Below, one piece after another: positions 7,212 through 13,980 of a DNA stretch of 40,828 nt. The notes beneath the pieces are model-generated. The model made no database searches, had not been told where the DNA came from, and saw only the letters and a program-made list of their open reading frames with translations. Where the stretch lies: NCBI GenBank assembly GCA_009691905.1, contig SIAF01000004.1:1-40828 (forward strand). The letters run 5' to 3'. Every line of letters begins with the position of its first letter. Within the stretch, counting starts at the first letter, position 1. This stretch comes from Planctomycetaceae bacterium (GTDB taxonomy: Bacteria > Planctomycetota > Planctomycetia > Planctomycetales > Planctomycetaceae). A program made the translations under genes and the position numbers.

Positions 7212-8795
7212 CTATGGCCCTGTCGACGGACTCTCGTTCAACTCCAGCTCCAGTCGGCTCAGTTCGGCTTGCAATTCGCGAACTGTCGCCGGCCAGGAGT
7301 CGGGTGCTGATTGGCCGGCGGCAGAAAGTGCCTGCTCCAATCGTTCGGTGAACCGGCGCGCGGCATCGAGTTCTGTTGTTTGCTCGACCCATCGGGGTAG
7401 CGGTGTGGCAACCCTTTCACGCGCCGAAACGACCCGGCTGTCTCGCTCGTGCGACGAGGCACCCTGGCGGTCGATCGGTGCATTGCGGTGCCCTTTAGGC
7501 TCAGCCGTGGGCCACAGGGACTGCGCGGCAACAACGGTCAGTGCCATCGCTGCCAGAAGCGCGGCACCCTTAATCTTCCATGACCATTGCGAAAGCCAAT
7601 CGCGGCCCTCATCCCCCCAGCGCTGCCACCACGGATCGCGAAGGACAGCCCCCGGTCGTTGCACGCGCGCCAATTGCGCGGCGAGCAGTTCGGCCACCTC
7701 GCCGGCCGATTGATAACGGCGGGCCGGGTTCTGAGCATGGAGTTTGCGGATGACTCGCTCGAACCACTCCGGGATTTCAGGATTGATCTGCCGTAGCGGG
7801 CGCGGACGATCGCTGCAGATCCGGTGCAGCACCCCCATCGTCGTTTCGGCCCGAAAGGGAGAATGCCCGGCACACATTGCGTACAGCACGCTTCCCAGGC
7901 TGAACAGATCGGTCCGATGATCGATGCTCTCGCCGCGCGCCTGTTCGGGAGCCATGTACTGCGGCGTGCCGGCGACCATTCCGCTGCACGTCAGGCTGGC
8001 GTCGTCGACGGCGCGAGCCAGACCGAAATCGGTCAGCAGCACGCGTTCGACTCCCTGTTCGAGCAGGATGTTCGCCGGCTTGATGTCGCGATGCACCAAT
8101 CCCTGCGCGTGGGCGGCAGCCAGCCCCGACGCGGTTTGCAGCCCGATTCGCAAGACTTCGCACAGTCGCAGCACCCCCTGCTTCTCCAGCCGCTGCTGCA
8201 GCGAGCGGCCGGGGACGTACCGCATCACCATGTACGGCAGCCCCTGATGCTCGTCGACGGCATAGATCGGCACAATGTGCTCGTGAACGACCGCCGCCGC
8301 CGCCTGGGCTTCGCGGGCGAAGCGTTTACGCGCTGCGGCACTCGTCGCCAGATAGGGGGCCAGAACTTTGACGGCGACGAACCGGTTGAGCGAGCGCTCG
8401 AACGCTTTGAGGACAATGCCTGTCCCGCCGCGGCCGACGACGCCGGCAATCTCGTACGGTCCCAATCGGCCCAGCATCTGCGGATCGTCGGTCGGTGCCA
8501 GAAATTCAAGCGAAAGATTCCCCTGGGGATCGGCCGCTTCGTCATCGAGTCGATCGGCAGCTTCGGACGCGTCGGCTCGCAGATCGCGCGGCGAGTCTGG
8601 GTTCTGATTCAGGCCCAGAAAGCGGCGAGCGTCTTTCCACCAATCGGCGGCACCGGCGGTTGTTTCCAGTTCGCCGCGACAGAAGCGGCACGTATCGAGA
8701 TGCTGCGTCAGCGTGGCTTCGTCCGGCTCTGACAGTCGGCCCTCGAGAAACTGCGCGAACTGATCGACAGCCAGATGTGATCCGTCGTGCGACAT
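7212..8795 (-). CDS. Ser/Thr protein kinase with N-terminal anti-sigma-type zinc finger
   Basis: A 527-aa membrane-anchored kinase. Residues 32-39 carry HLDTCRFC, the HxxxCxxC zinc-binding motif of ZAS-type anti-sigma factors. The kinase domain (about 105-370) has a glycine loop GRGGTGIVLKAF, the VAVKVL lysine, the catalytic HRDIKPANILL, DFGLAR and GTPQYMAPEQ, so it should be active. A single membrane segment (GAALLAAMALTVVAAQSLW) follows, then a short periplasmic Gln/Glu-rich tail with a predicted helix. The start codon lies 3 bases after the stop of the sigma-factor gene, implying translational coupling. The arrangement suggests one protein that holds the sigma factor via the zinc finger and couples release to phosphorylation; that step is inference. 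Confidence 0.92.
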   Translation of the reverse strand: MSHDGSHLAVDQFAQFLEGRLSEPDEATLTQHLDTCRFCRGELETTAGAADWWKDARRFLGLNQNPDSPRDLRADASEAADRLDDEAADPQGNLSLEFLAPTDDPQMLGRLGPYEIAGVVGRGGTGIVLKAFERSLNRFVAVKVLAPYLATSAAARKRFAREAQAAAAVVHEHIVPIYAVDEHQGLPYMVMRYVPGRSLQQRLEKQGVLRLCEVLRIGLQTASGLAAAHAQGLVHRDIKPANILLEQGVERVLLTDFGLARAVDDASLTCSGMVAGTPQYMAPEQARGESIDHRTDLFSLGSVLYAMCAGHSPFRAETTMGVLHRICSDRPRPLRQINPEIPEWFERVIRKLHAQNPARRYQSAGEVAELLAAQLARVQRPGAVLRDPWWQRWGDEGRDWLSQWSWKIKGAALLAAMALTVVAAQSLWPTAEPKGHRNAPIDRQGASSHERDSRVVSARERVATPLPRWVEQTTELDAARRFTERLEQALSAAGQSAPDSWPATVRELQAELSRLELELNESPSTGP

Positions 8796-8798
8796 GAT

Positions 8799-9392
8799 TC
8801 AACGTCCCTCGAACTGTTCGACCTGCTTCCGCAAACGGGCCAGCACCCGACTGCGGGCCGCGTAGACCGACCCCAGGCTGATCCCCAACTGCCGCGCGGC
8901 GTCTTCGATGCCGACCCCCTCCACCGCCGTCAGCCAGAAAGCCTGCCAGGTCGTGGCCTGAAATTCATCACGGACCCGATCGGCAGCACGCAAAAACGCC
9001 TCGCGACGAAATTCGAGATCGTAGCACGTGGCCTCGTCGGCCGAGGCTGCCGGGATTTCCTGCAGCAACTCATTGATCTCGCTGTCGCCCGATCCTCGCA
9101 GGCGTCCGCCGCGCGTGAGGATGTTGACCGTCAAATTTCGGGAAATTCGGAACAGCCAGTTTCGAAAGCGGCCGCGGGCCGGGTCGGGGGTCCAGCGGTC
9201 GATGGCCCCCGCGACGGCGGCGAGCACGTTTTGGACCAGATCGAGGGCGTCGGCGTGTTGCAGCCCGCGGCTGCGGGCCAGACGGTACACGACCGGCTCG
9301 TAAATCTCGGCGAATTGTGCCCAGGCCAGGTGGTCGGAATGATCGCCCAGTCGGACCAGCAGGCTATGTCGGGTATCGGGCAAGTCGTACAT
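8799..9392 (-). CDS. ECF RNA polymerase sigma factor
   Basis: A 197-aa sigma-70 family group IV factor. Region 2 covers about residues 20-85 (FAEIYEPVVYRLARSRGLQH ... DLVQNVLAAV, FRNWLFRISRNL). Region 4 is about 140-195, with the helix-turn-helix GIEDAARQLGISLGSVYAAR. The linker is short and no region 1.1 or 3 is present. I start at M9392 because GGAG lies 8 bases upstream of that ATG; the ORF track extends 12 residues further without a better RBS. It is the first gene of a probable operon with the kinase and the secreted coiled-coil protein. ECF factors of planctomycetes are frequently paired with such kinases. Confidence 0.93.
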   Translation of the reverse strand: MYDLPDTRHSLLVRLGDHSDHLAWAQFAEIYEPVVYRLARSRGLQHADALDLVQNVLAAVAGAIDRWTPDPARGRFRNWLFRISRNLTVNILTRGGRLRGSGDSEINELLQEIPAASADEATCYDLEFRREAFLRAADRVRDEFQATTWQAFWLTAVEGVGIEDAARQLGISLGSVYAARSRVLARLRKQVEQFEGR

Positions 9393-9522
9393 CGACGCAT
9401 CTCCAGGTGATATCACACGCTCAACCACTCCATTTGACAGACGTTTTGACTTTTTTGCGACATTTTTGCAAAAGCCGGGTCGAGCAAAGTTGCCCGGGCG
9501 CTCGACACCGGCCCCCGAGAAT

Positions 9523-9554
9523 GGCAGCGTCGCCCACGTGGCCGACGCTGCCAG
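9523..9554. repeat. 32-bp near-perfect palindrome
   Basis: TGGCAGCGTCG (9523-9533) and CGACGCTGCCA (9544-9554) are exact inverse copies around CCCACGTGGC, whose core CCACGTGG is itself palindromic. Only one central position pair breaks the dyad. It lies in a divergent promoter region, where an operator is possible, but the size and GC content also fit a dispersed REP-like element. Confidence 0.8.
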
Positions 9555-9622
9555 CGTCGGTGTTCGTAATCAGCCCCCCGCTTAACGGATGCACCGGGCT
9601 GGGCGCGCTTCGGCAATCCCAG

Positions 9623-9652
9623 TTTCCCGCCTCCCGCGCGGCGCGGTACAAT
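9623..9652 (+). promoter_or_regulatory. putative promoter abutting start codon (copy 1)
   Basis: TTTCCC (9623-9628), an 18-base spacer and TACAAT (9647-9652) resemble -35 and -10 boxes. The ATG at 9659 is only 6 bases after TACAAT, so transcription would start at or next to the start codon and the mRNA would be leaderless. There is no Shine-Dalgarno sequence in the gap (CGGGGC). The block is repeated at 10072. Confidence 0.45.
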
Positions 9653-9658
9653 CGGGGC

Positions 9659-10066
9659 ATGAGCCCCAAGTGGGACCGACATGGTCCAATCGCATTCTTC
9701 CTGCGGAACCTGCCCGGATGTCTTGCGGTCATGGGGGCGGGTGTTGCTGCCGCGCCGTGGCTGCTGTTCGTTGGGCTCGCCGAAAACCACGAACGCCTGG
9801 GCCATGTCCCGCGCGGGACGTTGACGCCCTGGAAATTCGGTTTAGAGACATACGTCGGACCGAATCTGTTGTTCGGCGAATGCGGCTATTTCTGCGGAGC
9901 TGTCGGGGCCGCATTCCTTCTGACCGCCGCGTGGCTTGCCATCAGGAAAATCATGCTGCAGCCAGCCGCCCCATTCCTGCAAAGGCAGCCCGGATTCCGA
10001 CTGATCCCTGACATCCGCCAATTCCGCGCCCCACCCCGAAAGTGCGATCGGGACTCGATGCCGTAA
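9659..10066 (+). CDS. small two-helix membrane protein, unknown function
   Basis: A 135-aa protein with two hydrophobic segments: LAVMGAGVAAAPWLLFVGLA and FCGAVGAAFLLTAAWLAIR. Between them lies a soluble loop of about 45 residues. The C-terminal 35 residues are Arg/Pro-rich and may be a chance read-through. The start MSPKWDRHGPIAFFL is supported by the 43-bp block it shares with the micro-ORF at 10109 (MSEPEWNPRGPI), 35 of 43 positions identical. I do not recognise a family. The gene may be leaderless. A real short gene is likely, but its function is unknown. Confidence 0.55.
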   Translation: MSPKWDRHGPIAFFLRNLPGCLAVMGAGVAAAPWLLFVGLAENHERLGHVPRGTLTPWKFGLETYVGPNLLFGECGYFCGAVGAAFLLTAAWLAIRKIMLQPAAPFLQRQPGFRLIPDIRQFRAPPRKCDRDSMP

Positions 10067-10072
10067 CTCGCG

Positions 10073-10102
10073 TTTCCTGACTCCGGCCTGACGGGGTACA
10101 AT
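10073..10102 (+). promoter_or_regulatory. putative promoter abutting start codon (copy 2)
   Basis: TTTCCT (10073-10078), an 18-base spacer and TACAAT (10097-10102), with an ATG at 10109. It is the second copy of the module seen at 9623, without gaps between them. It would drive the 30-aa micro-ORF and, by coupling, the FGE-like gene. Confidence 0.45.
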
Positions 10103-10108
10103 CGGGGG

Positions 10109-10201
10109 ATGAGCGAGCCAGAATGGAATCCGCGGGGACCGATTCGGCAGCCGCTGAAAAGTCGTCCGACGCAAACACAATTCTCGGAGCCAACCACATG
10201 A
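10109..10201 (+). CDS. 30-aa leader peptide / truncated paralogue overlapping the FGE-like gene
   Basis: A 30-codon frame too short for the ORF track. Its first residues, MSEPEWNPRGPI, match the start of the gene at 9659 (MSPKWDRHGPI); after that the sequences diverge. The stop TGA (10199-10201) overlaps the ATG of the next gene in an ATGA arrangement, the classic layout for translational coupling. It may be the broken 5' end of a paralogue captured upstream of the FGE-like gene, now used as its leader. No function is claimed for the peptide. Confidence 0.45.
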   Translation: MSEPEWNPRGPIRQPLKSRPTQTQFSEPTT

Positions 10202-11064
10202 ACTCAAAACTACTTCTAACAAACTCATTGGTTACTACCTTGTGGCTGCTGATTGCAATCGAATGCCGCGCCGACGATCCCAGCCCGGCCGCGAACCCCA
10301 CTGCCGATTCGATGCTGGGCAAAGAAGTGGGCGACGTGCGCGACGACAACGGATTGAAGATGAAGTTGATTTGGTGTCCACGAGGTCCGTTCACAATGAT
10401 GGACAAGACCGACGCCAATCCCGCCATTAACGTCCTCCTCAGCGACGGATACTGGCTCGGCAAGTACGAGGTTATCCAGGAGGAGTGGGTGCGCCTGATG
10501 TCAACGGAGCCGTGGAAGGGTAAGAACCGCACGAATGCGGGTGATGCCCTTCCAGCCAGCTGGGTGGATTGGGGTGAAGCGATGGAGTTCTGCCGCAGGT
10601 TAACGAAACAGGAACGAACAGCCGGCCGCCTACCTCGTGATTGGGTGTATACATTACCGACCGATGCGCAATGGTATCGCGCATGCAGCGCAGGCACCGA
10701 CACGCGATATAGTTTCGGTGACGACGAATCGAAGCTCGGCGAATATGCCTGGTTTACGGACAATACAGGAGAGGTCGGCGAATCGAGCGCGCAGCCTGTC
10801 GGTCGGAAGAAACCAAACCTATGGGGATTTCACGATTTGCACGGCAACGTATGGGAATGGTGCCGCGACTCTTACACCGATGCGCTTCCGGGCGGGCGTG
10901 ATCCGGATTTCACGACGGGCACCGAGCGCGTCCTGCGCGGAGGCGGTTGGCGCTATTTGGCTTCAGGTTGCCGTTCGACGGCACGCCGCGGAAGCGAGCC
11001 GTCAAACCGGTTCATGGATATCGGCTTCCGCATTGCCCTCAATCCCGCCCAGCCGTCGCCGTAA
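10198..11064 (+). CDS. exported FGE-sulfatase (SUMF1)-domain protein
   Basis: A 288-aa protein with a signal peptide (MNSKLLLTNSLVTTLWLLIA, cut near ECRA). The rest is one formylglycine-generating-enzyme-like domain: WCPRGPFTM, YWLGKYEVIQEEWVRLM, LPTDAQWYRACSAGTDTRYS, DLHGNVWEWCRDSY, RVLRGGGW and DIGFRIAL, in the usual order. Near the C-terminus, where true FGEs have a pair of catalytic cysteines, I see only one Cys (ASGCRSTARRGS). It is therefore more likely a C-type-lectin-fold binding or scaffold protein than a sulfatase activator. I chose M10198 over the track's start at 10123 because it begins a clean signal peptide and overlaps the upstream micro-ORF stop. No sulfatase is adjacent. Confidence 0.85.
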   Translation: MNSKLLLTNSLVTTLWLLIAIECRADDPSPAANPTADSMLGKEVGDVRDDNGLKMKLIWCPRGPFTMMDKTDANPAINVLLSDGYWLGKYEVIQEEWVRLMSTEPWKGKNRTNAGDALPASWVDWGEAMEFCRRLTKQERTAGRLPRDWVYTLPTDAQWYRACSAGTDTRYSFGDDESKLGEYAWFTDNTGEVGESSAQPVGRKKPNLWGFHDLHGNVWEWCRDSYTDALPGGRDPDFTTGTERVLRGGGWRYLASGCRSTARRGSEPSNRFMDIGFRIALNPAQPSP

Positions 11065-11131
11065 ATGCGGTTCGTTCGGCCAGCGGAGTCGCCCGCGACG
11101 AGTAGTGGCCCCCATTACGAAAACCGCCTCC

Positions 11132-11434
11132 ATGCCCACCCCCCGCAAGCCCACCGCCGGATTCTGGATCGTTGTGGCGGCAGTCGTTTTGCCGGTGCTG
11201 TATGTACTGAGTTTCGGGCCGGCATGCTGGATCAGCAGCCGAGCGCAGCCTTCCGGGGAAATCGTGTCGGTGATCTATAGGCCGCTGATTGAGGCGATGA
11301 CCGACGATTCTGATTGGATTCGAACGCCCGATTGGATCAGACCGGCTCTCTGGAAGTACGCATCCCTCAAAACAAAGTATTCAGTCGCGGTCACGACTTC
11401 AGAGCCTCGACGACTTCGCTTTGATCTGTGGTAA
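11132..11434 (+). CDS. small membrane protein, unknown function
   Basis: A 100-aa protein starting MPTPRKPTAGFW, with one hydrophobic helix (WIVVAAVVLPVLYVLSFGPA) then a short soluble domain ending RRLRFDLW. The helix with the following CWISSR suggests an N-terminal anchor and an exposed domain. The ORF track extends it upstream in another frame of the FGE-like gene; that part is a shadow. It is 67 bases downstream of the FGE-like gene and may be in the same transcript. I cannot name a family. Confidence 0.6.
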   Translation: MPTPRKPTAGFWIVVAAVVLPVLYVLSFGPACWISSRAQPSGEIVSVIYRPLIEAMTDDSDWIRTPDWIRPALWKYASLKTKYSVAVTTSEPRRLRFDLW

Positions 11435-11646
11435 GCGATCCCGCACTGACGTCGCCGTCTTAGACATTACGCCGCCCGCATGCACGCCTCCGCTAGGGGA
11501 ATGGGGCGCTAGGGGATTTGGGGGCTGCTTGCCCGGCCCCCCCCGGCACCCTTCCCCCCTTTTGACCGACTTTTTTTTTGATTGTCTTTTCCAGATTTGC
11601 GCACAGCGTGTCTCGCAGCCGCGCCGATTCTGGTAAAATGGTGATT

Positions 11647-11759
11647 GCAGCGCGGCCTGTGGCCGCAACCAAAAGAGGGGAACCAAGAATAGCACGAATG
11701 AGACGAATAGGCCATTTTCCGCCTGTTTACGATTCGTGTTATTCGACGTATTCGTGGTT
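11647..11759 (-). repeat. composite palindromic element E1 (CACGAAT type + conserved tail)
   Basis: Read on the minus strand: arms AACCACGAATACGTCGAATA... (11759-11732) and TATTCGTCTCATTCGTGCTA... (11709-11681) pair at about 22 of 28 positions. After the second arm comes TTCCCCTC and the tail TTTTGGTTGCGGCCACAGGC (from 11674). Within the tail GCGGCC-ACA-GGCCGC is a perfect hairpin. The same tail follows E2 and E3. Confidence 0.7.
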
Positions 11760-11849
11760 GAAATCCTTCTCCGGGTCTCTGGTGAAACAGGCAAAACTGA
11801 CATGCGGTCAGCGTCTGGAAATCTTCTCGCCATGAAAAGAATGGTTTGC

Positions 11850-11938
11850 ACCGCAGAGGGCGCAGAGGCTCCCCGGAGACTTTTCTCTGCTAACTCTTGT
11901 GAATCCCTTTTTTTGGTTGCGGCCGCAGGTCACGCTGG
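11850..11938 (+). repeat. composite palindromic element E2 (CGCAGAG type + conserved tail)
   Basis: A left arm CCGCAGAGGGCGCAGAG (11851-11867) pairs imperfectly with CTCTGCTAACTCTTGTG (11885-11901), then CCTTT leads into the tail TTTTGGTTGCGGCCGCAGGT at 11911-11938. The arm vocabulary differs from E1 and E3 but the tail is the same. A further CCTCTGCGGG lies at 11941. Confidence 0.55.
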
Positions 11939-12259
11939 GTCCTCTGCGGGCCGTCTTTCGTCGTCGCCGCGGAGGATGTCCTTGAGGTCGATTCTGCCCG
12001 CTGATTCCGCTTCCAGATTCTCCGGGGCAGGAGAATTCGAAAATTCACACAAACGTGAAACTTATGAAATTTTGAAATCACGAATCCTGCAAAACGCCGG
12101 GAAATGCCCGCACAATTGGGATTTTCGCACGGCGGCCGCCGTAAGGAATCGGCTCGACTTTCTCAGCCGACGTGTTAATTCCGCTCCATCCTCTGCGCAG
12201 CAAACGTTCAGAATTTTGTCACGGCGCGCAAATTCGCGCCGTCCGGTAGACGATTGGTT

Positions 12260-12359
12260 AGCCGCGAATGGACGCGGATGAACGCAAATGGATTCAGATT
12301 GAACGAACTCTCAACGCCCGCTTCCTCATATTTGCGTGAATTCGCGTCCATTCGCGGCT
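12260..12359. repeat. long palindrome with CGCGAAT vocabulary
   Basis: AGCCGCGAATGGACGCGGAT... (12260-12289) and its inverse (12330-12359) pair at 27 of 30 positions across a 40-base loop. Each arm contains roughly 10-bp-spaced ACGCGAAT/ACGCAAAT words. There is no conserved tail after it; element E3 begins 30 bases later. Confidence 0.85.
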
Positions 12360-12389
12360 TCACTGGCTTCGATCGGGTGAAGAAGTCGA

Positions 12390-12544
12390 CCACGAATTGC
12401 ACGAATAACACGAATAAAGGACTGAAGAGAAATCAAAGACCGATGAGAATCCCCGACGCCCGCCCGGCTCGCGAGCCTGTTCGTATTCGCGTCATTCGTT
12501 GGATTCGTAGTTCCCTTTTTGGTTGCGGCCGAAGGCTGCGCCGG
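12390..12544 (+). repeat. composite palindromic element E3 (CACGAAT type + conserved tail)
   Basis: The left arm CCACGAATTGCACGAATAAC... (12390-12416) pairs with TATTCGCGTCATTCGTTGGA... (12484-12510) at about 21 of 27 positions. Then TTCCC leads into the tail TTTTGGTTGCGGCCGAAGGC at 12517-12544. The end of the tail overlaps the GGGAG that serves as RBS of the PH-domain gene at 12558. Confidence 0.7.
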
Positions 12545-12557
12545 GAGATCCGCTGAA

Positions 12558-13094
12558 ATGAGCACGACCAGCGCTGCACCGGCATCGAATTTCGACGCGC
12601 GAAACATTTCCCGACCGAACAAGGTGCTGTTGACTTATTACATCATCGTGTCGCTGCTGTCGAATGTGGCGTTACCGTTCGTGTTTCTGCCGTTGTTCTT
12701 CAAGTACGAGACGTTGCGCTACAAATTCGACGATGAAGGGGTCTCGATGAGCTGGGGAATCCTTTTTCGCCGCGAAATCTATCTGACGTACCGCCGCATT
12801 CAGGACATTCACCTGACGCGCAACATCCTGCAGCGCTGGATGGGTCTGGCGACGGTCTCGGTGCAGACCGCCTCGGGCAGCGCCAGTCCTGAAATGCATG
12901 TCGAAGGGATCCTCGAGGCCGATGCGCTCCGCGACTTCCTGTACACAAAGATGCGCGGAGCGCGGGGCGAACACGAACCCTACGATCAGGCGGCAAGTGC
13001 CGCCATGCAGCCGGCCGACGAGGCGCTGGGTCTTTTGCACGAGATTCGCGACTCACTTCGGCAGCTCGTGGCGCGAGGCGAGGTGAAGGTATGA
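12558..13094 (+). CDS. bacterial PH-domain (bPH2/DUF304) membrane protein 1
   Basis: A 178-aa protein with a membrane hairpin (YYIIVSLLSNVALPFVFLPL, residues about 28-48) followed by a bPH2 domain: LRYKFDDEGVSMSWGILFRR, YRRIQDIHLTRNILQRWMGL, VSVQTASGS. The C-terminal 40 residues are polar. The ATG at 12558 is preceded by GGGAG; the track's earlier start lies in the palindromic tail. It overlaps the next gene by ATGA, so the two are co-translated and probably form a complex. DUF304 proteins are membrane proteins of unclear role. No other member of the operon is apparent upstream. Confidence 0.85.
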   Translation: MSTTSAAPASNFDARNISRPNKVLLTYYIIVSLLSNVALPFVFLPLFFKYETLRYKFDDEGVSMSWGILFRREIYLTYRRIQDIHLTRNILQRWMGLATVSVQTASGSASPEMHVEGILEADALRDFLYTKMRGARGEHEPYDQAASAAMQPADEALGLLHEIRDSLRQLVARGEVKV

Positions 13095-13852
13095 CCGGCC
13101 CCTTGAGCCAACACGTCGAGCAGACCAGCCGCTGGATATACAGCGGAGTCTGGGGTGTGCTGGTGAAATGGTTCAAAGTCCCCGCAAAGCCCCCCGAGCT
13201 TCCGATGCTGCCCGGCGAAATCCCCGACGTGTTTCAGCCGGCCGAGGGATTTTTGCGGTATCTCAAATTCCAGTTCTGGATCGGCCTGACGGCGTTCGAC
13301 GGGGCGATTCTCATCGGCTGGATCGCGATCGTCCTGGCTTCGCCGAAGTGGGGGGCAGTGCTGGCCCTGCCCGCGCTGGCCATCGCCATCCTGCCCGATA
13401 TCGTGGCCTACATCGCGATTCACCTGCAATACGACACGACCTGGTACGTGATGACACAGCGCAGCCTTCGCATCCGCCGCGGGATCTGGACGATCCGCGA
13501 AACGACGATCACGTTCGAGAACGTGCAGAACGTCACGGTCAATCAGGGACCTGTGCAGCGTTTCTTCGGGATCGCCGACGTCCAGGTGGATACGGCCGGC
13601 GGCGGGGGCCACGCTGCCGGAAAAGAGCAGGCCGGCGCCGGCGCCAGCCATCGGGGAATCATCGCAGGGGTCGCCGACCCGCAGCGCATCCGCGATTTGA
13701 TACTCTCGCGGCTCAGGCACTCACAAACGGCCGGCCTGGGCGACGAGCTCCCCGAGCCTCGTGTGGCTGCGCGCTGGTCGCCCGCCCACATCGCCGCCCT
13801 GAGCGAGATTCGAGACCTGCTGCAGTTCAAAGAAACGCATCCCGCGGCGTGA
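13091..13852 (+). CDS. bacterial PH-domain (bPH2/DUF304) membrane protein 2
   Basis: A 253-aa paralogue of the preceding gene. Two hydrophobic helices (ILIGWIAIVLASPKWGAVLA and LPALAIAILPDIVAYIAIHL) precede a bPH2 domain: WYVMTQRSLRIRRGIWTIRE, TITFENVQNVTVNQGPVQRF, FGIADVQVDTAGGG. A flexible Gly/Ala linker and a C-terminal helix (SPAHIAALSEIRDLLQF) follow; the first protein ends with a similar helix (LGLLHEIRDSLRQLVA), which suggests the pair interact there. Start ATG overlaps the upstream stop. The ORF at 13168 in another frame is a shadow until 13981. Confidence 0.87.
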   Translation: MTGPLSQHVEQTSRWIYSGVWGVLVKWFKVPAKPPELPMLPGEIPDVFQPAEGFLRYLKFQFWIGLTAFDGAILIGWIAIVLASPKWGAVLALPALAIAILPDIVAYIAIHLQYDTTWYVMTQRSLRIRRGIWTIRETTITFENVQNVTVNQGPVQRFFGIADVQVDTAGGGGHAAGKEQAGAGASHRGIIAGVADPQRIRDLILSRLRHSQTAGLGDELPEPRVAARWSPAHIAALSEIRDLLQFKETHPAA

Positions 13853-13980
13853 CGATCGCTCGACGCATCAGAAGCGCAACCGGGGTTGAACGTGCTTCGC
13901 GCAGAGAGTACGCTCTTATTGAATCGCTTGAGCCGCGCGATCCCCGCCTGATTCGACTCCTTCCTGATTTGGCCCGCCGC

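Larger units (their letters stand above)
9393..9658. other. divergent intergenic region with T-rich tract and palindrome
   Basis: 266 bases between the minus-strand sigma gene and the plus-strand membrane protein. Near 9440-9475 there are T-rich runs (TTTTTTGCGACATTTTTGC) in the sigma-gene upstream region. The 32-bp palindrome and the promoter/start module listed separately occupy the rest. The 249-aa ORF from 9317 overlaps the sigma gene and is real only from 9659 on. Confidence 0.5.
11435..12557. other. 1.1-kb gene-free region packed with palindromes
   Basis: No ORF here looks real: the 181-aa frame at 11736 runs through palindromes and low-complexity sequence. The region contains a GC-rich G/C-tract segment (11500-11560), an unusual TTTTTTTTT run (11571-11579), and the composite palindromic elements listed separately. 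A TGGTAAAATGG motif at 11632 resembles a -10 box. Confidence 0.7.

Noticed and set aside
10198-11064. Sulfatase-activating FGE enzyme
   Set aside because: The pair of catalytic cysteines is not visible and no sulfatase is adjacent; only the fold is supported.
11736-12281. 181-aa ORF in the palindrome region
   Set aside because: Runs through E2 and low-complexity sequence, has no RBS and no recognisable domain.
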